The notes under the pieces: model-generated
Told to the model about the DNA's origin: nothing
Seen by the model: only the letters and a program-made list of their open reading frames with translations
Databases searched by the model: none
Assembly: GCA_007119005.1 (NCBI GenBank)
Contig: SKQM01000111.1
Coordinates: forward strand, 1-9,336
Length of the DNA stretch: 9,336 nucleotides
Direction: 5' to 3'
Origin: Thioalkalivibrio sp.
GTDB taxonomy: Bacteria > Pseudomonadota > Gammaproteobacteria > Ectothiorhodospirales > Ectothiorhodospiraceae
Part shown: positions 6,597 to 9,336 of the stretch, piece after piece
Position numbering within the stretch: position 1 is the stretch's first letter
How the letters are laid out: each line of letters starts with the position of its first letter
Made by a program: the position numbers and the translations under genes

Positions 6597-6651
6597 AAAA
6601 GCGGGGGCAGGCTCTCGACACGCGAGGCGGCACCGCAGCTCTGTCCCCCGC
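6597..6651 (-). terminator. Candidate terminator for the dsr operon
   Basis: On the minus strand, GCGGGGGACAG (6651-6641) can pair with CTGCCCCCGC (6610-6601) with one bulge, followed directly by TTTT (6600-6597). It starts 15 bases after the dsrR stop and lies in the only gap between two convergent genes, where a terminator is expected. The roughly 30-base loop is longer than in a textbook intrinsic terminator and the T-run is short, so confidence is modest. Confidence 0.45.
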
Positions 6652-6665
6652 ACGACCCTCCGGGG

Positions 6666-7010
6666 TCAGGAAGCGGGTTTCTCAGGCGGGGCGTTCAGCC
6701 CATCCGGCGGACGGTAGTCGGGGTCGTTCGGGTTCATGAAGATGAAGCGGTGCTCGCCGGGTTCCATCTCGACGTAATCCAGCACCGCGTTCTTCAGCAG
6801 GTCCGCGCTGGCGGGCTCGATGACCACCTCGATGCCGCCGGTCTTGAACACGAGGTCGTTGTCCCGTTCGTGGTCGTCGAAGCCCATGCCGTAGTCGATG
6901 TTGCCGGCCGGCATGCGTTTCGCGGCAATACGCAGCGCCGGTTTTTCCATGCCGCTCTGGCTCGCCGAGGCCTGGATCTGCTTCGACGCGGCGGGGGTGA
7001 TGGTGATCAT
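6666..7010 (-). CDS. dsrR: DsrR, cysteine-free IscA-like protein of sulfur oxidation
   Basis: A 114-residue protein with the A-type iron-sulfur carrier (IscA/HesB) sequence plan: MITITPAASKQI start, a PALRIAAKRMPAG strand (24-36), a FDDHERDNDLVF segment, GIEVVIEPASADLLKNAVLDYVE-type middle, and a FIFMNPNDPD end. It contains no cysteine. The first IscA ligand position falls near A35/G36, and the C-terminal Cys-Gly-Cys is replaced by a Pro/Asp-rich tail. Loss of all three cysteines is the hallmark of DsrR. In Allochromatium vinosum DsrR is encoded after dsrN and influences dsr gene expression after transcription rather than carrying clusters. Location 14 bases behind dsrN, with a strong ribosome binding site, supports this over an ordinary IscA. 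It is the last dsr gene here. Confidence 0.93.
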   Translation of the reverse strand: MITITPAASKQIQASASQSGMEKPALRIAAKRMPAGNIDYGMGFDDHERDNDLVFKTGGIEVVIEPASADLLKNAVLDYVEMEPGEHRFIFMNPNDPDYRPPDGLNAPPEKPAS

Positions 7011-7016
7011 GCCTTG

Positions 7017-7022
7017 CTCCTT
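7017..7022 (-). promoter_or_regulatory. Strong ribosome binding site of dsrR
   Basis: AAGGAG on the minus strand stands 6 bases before the dsrR ATG at 7010. It fixes that start over the much longer open frame running upstream through dsrN, and it is clearly stronger than the dsrN site, suggesting dsrR is translated efficiently and independently. Confidence 0.8.
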
Positions 7023-7024
7023 GG

Positions 7025-8455
7025 TCAGACGTGAAGACGTTCGGTTGCGGCTGTTCGCGCGGCTTCGACCCTGCGGGCGGCGATCGCGCGGACGAACTGC
7101 ACGAACCGCGCCGCCCAGGGATTCTGCGCGGTGCTGCGCAGGTGGGTGTAGCTTGCGAGCAGGTTGCGATGCACGATGCCGTCGTGTTCGCCGTCGATGC
7201 CGTGGCCGCGCAACACCCGGTAGGCATACACGGGTTGGCCGCCCAACGGCTCCAGCGCCGAGTAGTGGAACTCGTGAGCACCGAATTCCAGACCGTTCCC
7301 GGAAGCATCGGTCAGCGGCCAGGGGCCGGCCCCGGTCTCCTGCAGGCGGACCAGTCCGCGACCCTGCGGGCGCGCATGCATCACCACCTCGCCGGGCAGC
7401 ACGCCGGACATTGCACAGCGCCGTTCGCCCCAGGTGATTCCGCGTGCCAGGTACATCAGCCCGCCGCACTCGGCGTAGGCCGGCAACCCGGACTCGATCG
7501 CGTCGCGGACGGAGGCGCGCATGGAGGCGTTGGCCTCCAGTTCCTGCATCCGGGTTTCCGGGAAGCCTCCGCCGATGAACAGGCCGTCAGCCTCGGGCAG
7601 ACGGGCGTCGCGCAGGGTATCGAAGAACAGCAGCTCCGCGCCCGCCGCCTCCAGCGCCTCGAGGTCGGTCTGGTAGTAGAACCCGAAAGCGGCGTCCCGC
7701 GCGACCGCGATACGGACCGCGGGACCCGCAGGGCCTGCATCCGGGCGGCGGCTGAAGGCGAGGGGCGGGGCGTCCGAGCCGATCGTCGCAAGGCGGGGCA
7801 GATCGACTTCCGCGCCGACCGCCGCGGCGAGCGCCTGGATCTGGGCGTCGGCCGCCGCGTGCTCGTTGCTGGGCACGAGTCCGAGATGACGCTCGAGGAT
7901 ATGCAGATCGGGGTTTTCCGATACCAGCCCGAGCACCGGAATGTCGGTGTAGTGCTCGATCACCGCCCGCAGCTTGCTCCCGTGCCGGGACCCGCCGACA
8001 CGATTCAGGATCACCCCGGCGATGCGGATCTCCGGATCGAAGGCCTGGTACCCCAGAAGCAGCGGGGCGACGCCGCGGGTCATCCCCCGGCTGTCGATCA
8101 CCAGCACCACCGGCGTCTGCAACAGTCGGGCCAGGGCCGCGTTGCTGTTGGATCCGTCGAGATCCAGCCCGTCGTACAGTCCCTTGTTGCCCTCGATCAG
8201 TGTGACGTCGACACCCTCGATGCGTGGGCCGACGGCCTGGAGGATCTCCTCGCGGGACATCGTGTTGAAGTCGAGGTTCACGCAGGGGCGCCCGGCGGCG
8301 CGGCCCAGCCACAACGGGTCGATGTAGTCGGGTCCTTTCTTGAACGGCTGAACGCCGAGGCCCCGAGCCCTTAGCGCGGCGCACAGGCCGGTGCTGACGG
8401 TGGTCTTGCCCGAGGACTTGTGCGCGGCGGAGACGAGCAGGCGGCCCATGCTCAT
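7025..8455 (-). CDS. dsrN: DsrN, glutamine-dependent siroheme amidase (CobB/CbiA-like)
   Basis: The 476-residue product has the two-domain plan of cobyrinic acid a,c-diamide synthases. The N-terminal CbiA-type ATP-binding domain carries the P-loop AAHKSSGKTT (residues 10-19), then PFKKGPDYIDP, CVNLDF and EGNKGLYDG. The C-terminal class I glutamine amidotransferase carries the nucleophile C330 in AYAECGGLMYL and the catalytic His H397 in EFHYS. In sulfur oxidisers DsrN is thought to amidate siroheme to give the siroamide cofactor of DsrAB. By sequence alone a cobalamin-pathway CobB would be possible; placement between dsrP and dsrR makes DsrN much more likely. ATG at 8455 and ATG at 8449 are both possible starts two codons apart; GGCGGG would be better spaced for the second. 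The gap to dsrP is 28 bases. An open frame upstream of 8455 is Arg/Pro-rich and not homologous. Confidence 0.93.
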   Translation of the reverse strand: MSMGRLLVSAAHKSSGKTTVSTGLCAALRARGLGVQPFKKGPDYIDPLWLGRAAGRPCVNLDFNTMSREEILQAVGPRIEGVDVTLIEGNKGLYDGLDLDGSNSNAALARLLQTPVVLVIDSRGMTRGVAPLLLGYQAFDPEIRIAGVILNRVGGSRHGSKLRAVIEHYTDIPVLGLVSENPDLHILERHLGLVPSNEHAAADAQIQALAAAVGAEVDLPRLATIGSDAPPLAFSRRPDAGPAGPAVRIAVARDAAFGFYYQTDLEALEAAGAELLFFDTLRDARLPEADGLFIGGGFPETRMQELEANASMRASVRDAIESGLPAYAECGGLMYLARGITWGERRCAMSGVLPGEVVMHARPQGRGLVRLQETGAGPWPLTDASGNGLEFGAHEFHYSALEPLGGQPVYAYRVLRGHGIDGEHDGIVHRNLLASYTHLRSTAQNPWAARFVQFVRAIAARRVEAARTAATERLHV

Positions 8456-8483
8456 CCCGCCGCGGCGACGGCAGGCGTCGGGG

Positions 8484-9336
8484 TCATGCCCCGGCGGCGG
8501 CGGATTGCGTGGACGCGGTGCTGCGCGCGGCGTGCGGGTCGACCTGCGCGTCCGCAAGGCTGGTGGGCAGGATCGGCAGGAACTTGATCACGATCGCCAG
8601 CAGCAGGAGGGCGAAGGCTGCGCCGCCTATGCCGAGCATCAGCTCGACCAGCGACGGCGTGTACGGGGCGACCACGCCGTCAAAGAAGCTGCTGCTCATG
8701 TCGTAGCCTGGGAAGAGGTCCACCGGGTAGGCCTGGCCCGCGATCACGATCACGTAGAGCTGGGCGAGGCCGCCGGCGATGACCAGCCCGGCCGCCGCCG
8801 CTATCACCCGCCGCGACTGGCTCCATACCGGGTGGAACAACATCACCAGCGGCAGGATGCTGCCGATACCGATCTGCACGACCCAGAACAGGAAGGTGTA
8901 GATTCCACCGTGCAGCAGCAGGAAGGCCTCGACACCGTGCAGACGCGTGGCGTAGAGGTTGGTCAGGTGATACACGAGCACGAAATAGAGCACGCCGGCG
9001 ACGAAAATGCCGAGCAGGTTCTTCATGCGGCGCAGGATCAGGTCACCCAGCGGGCGCTCGGTGCCGCTGGCCGCGGCCATCACCACCAGAATGAAGACGG
9101 CCATGCCCAGCGAGAACGACATGGCGATGAACAGCGGGGCAAGAATCGCGGCGTCGTAGGCCTCGCGTGCGACCAGGAAGCCGAAGATCGAACCGGTACC
9201 TGTGGTCAGCACCAGTCGCCAGATGAAGGCCGTGTAGCCAGCGACCCTCGTGTACCGGTTCATGCGCTTCTCGATCATGAACCAGAGGTAGACCGCGACA
9301 ATGGCGAGGAACCCGGTATACAGGAAGATGTTCCAC
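8484..9336 (-). CDS. dsrP: DsrP, NrfD-like membrane subunit of DsrMKJOP, 5' end outside window
   Basis: The frame is open to the right edge (first whole codon ends at 9335), giving 283 C-terminal residues; roughly the first 100-130 are missing compared with full-length DsrP of about 400. About seven hydrophobic membrane segments are visible, beginning with NIFLYTGFLAIVAVYLWFMI and ending with a helix near AFALLLLAIVIKFLPILP, as in the NrfD/PsrC family. The family reads electrons to or from the quinone pool; in sulfur oxidisers DsrP is the membrane subunit of the transmembrane DsrMKJOP complex that links cytoplasmic sulfur oxidation by DsrAB to the membrane. Identification as DsrP rather than another NrfD relative (NrfD, PsrC, HybB) rests on the adjoining dsrN and dsrR. 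The last 20 or so residues are an Ala/Ser/Thr-rich cytoplasmic tail. Confidence 0.9.
   Translation of the reverse strand, partial: WNIFLYTGFLAIVAVYLWFMIEKRMNRYTRVAGYTAFIWRLVLTTGTGSIFGFLVAREAYDAAILAPLFIAMSFSLGMAVFILVVMAAASGTERPLGDLILRRMKNLLGIFVAGVLYFVLVYHLTNLYATRLHGVEAFLLLHGGIYTFLFWVVQIGIGSILPLVMLFHPVWSQSRRVIAAAAGLVIAGGLAQLYVIVIAGQAYPVDLFPGYDMSSSFFDGVVAPYTPSLVELMLGIGGAAFALLLLAIVIKFLPILPTSLADAQVDPHAARSTASTQSAAAGA

Noticed and set aside
7031..8374. A 447-codon plus-strand open frame
   Set aside because: It is fully antisense to dsrN, whose catalytic motifs and operon context are clear; the translated sequence is Gln/Gly/His-rich without any family pattern.
7025..8455. Reading this gene as cobalamin-pathway CobB/CbiA
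   Set aside because: Domains fit, but it lies between dsrP and dsrR with no cobalamin genes in the window, so DsrN is the better call.
8456..8557. N-terminal extension of dsrN
   Set aside because: It is Arg/Pro-rich and overlaps the end of dsrP; the homologous N-terminus begins at the Met residues at 8455/8449, next to the P-loop.

Overview
The window is G+C-rich, densely packed chromosomal DNA from a gammaproteobacterium that oxidises reduced sulfur. The lineage is inferred from two things. One is a lipid A/Kdo cluster in the gammaproteobacterial order (exbD, lpxK, Trm112/ycaR-like, kdsB). The other is the end of a reverse-type dissimilatory sulfite reductase operon (dsrP-dsrN-dsrR), as in purple sulfur bacteria and their chemolithotrophic relatives. 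A Thioalkalivibrio/Ectothiorhodospiraceae-like host is my best guess but was not tested.

Left part, plus strand (1-3910): the 3' part of exbD; a diverged, probably non-catalytic relative of Kdo transferase WaaA; lpxK, overlapping it by 13 bases; a 64-residue Trm112-family protein; a 325-base gap filled mostly by two unrelated inverted-repeat elements (2827-2936 and about 2968-3105); and kdsB. LpxK adds the 4'-phosphate to lipid A and KdsB activates Kdo as CMP-Kdo, so the cluster serves the inner lipopolysaccharide core and outer-membrane energisation.

Middle (3885-6559): a HAD-family phosphatase on the minus strand, whose 3' end overlaps kdsB by 26 bases. Diverging from it on the plus strand is a two-gene unit: a conserved protein of unknown function (362 aa), overlapped at its stop by a PiuC/YbiX-type Fe(II)/2-oxoglutarate dioxygenase that starts at TTG.

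Right part, minus strand (6666-9336): dsrP (5' part outside the window), dsrN and dsrR, transcribed towards the middle block. DsrP is the membrane quinone-interacting subunit of DsrMKJOP, DsrN is thought to amidate siroheme for DsrAB, and DsrR is a cysteine-free IscA-like protein. No dsrS follows dsrR. A candidate terminator lies between dsrR and the convergent dioxygenase gene.

I see no tRNA, rRNA, CRISPR array, insertion sequence or phage gene. The most interesting items are the degenerate WaaA-like protein, the unknown-plus-dioxygenase pair, the two repeat elements splitting the lipid A cluster, and the shortened dsr operon end. I see no wholly new defence or mobile system.
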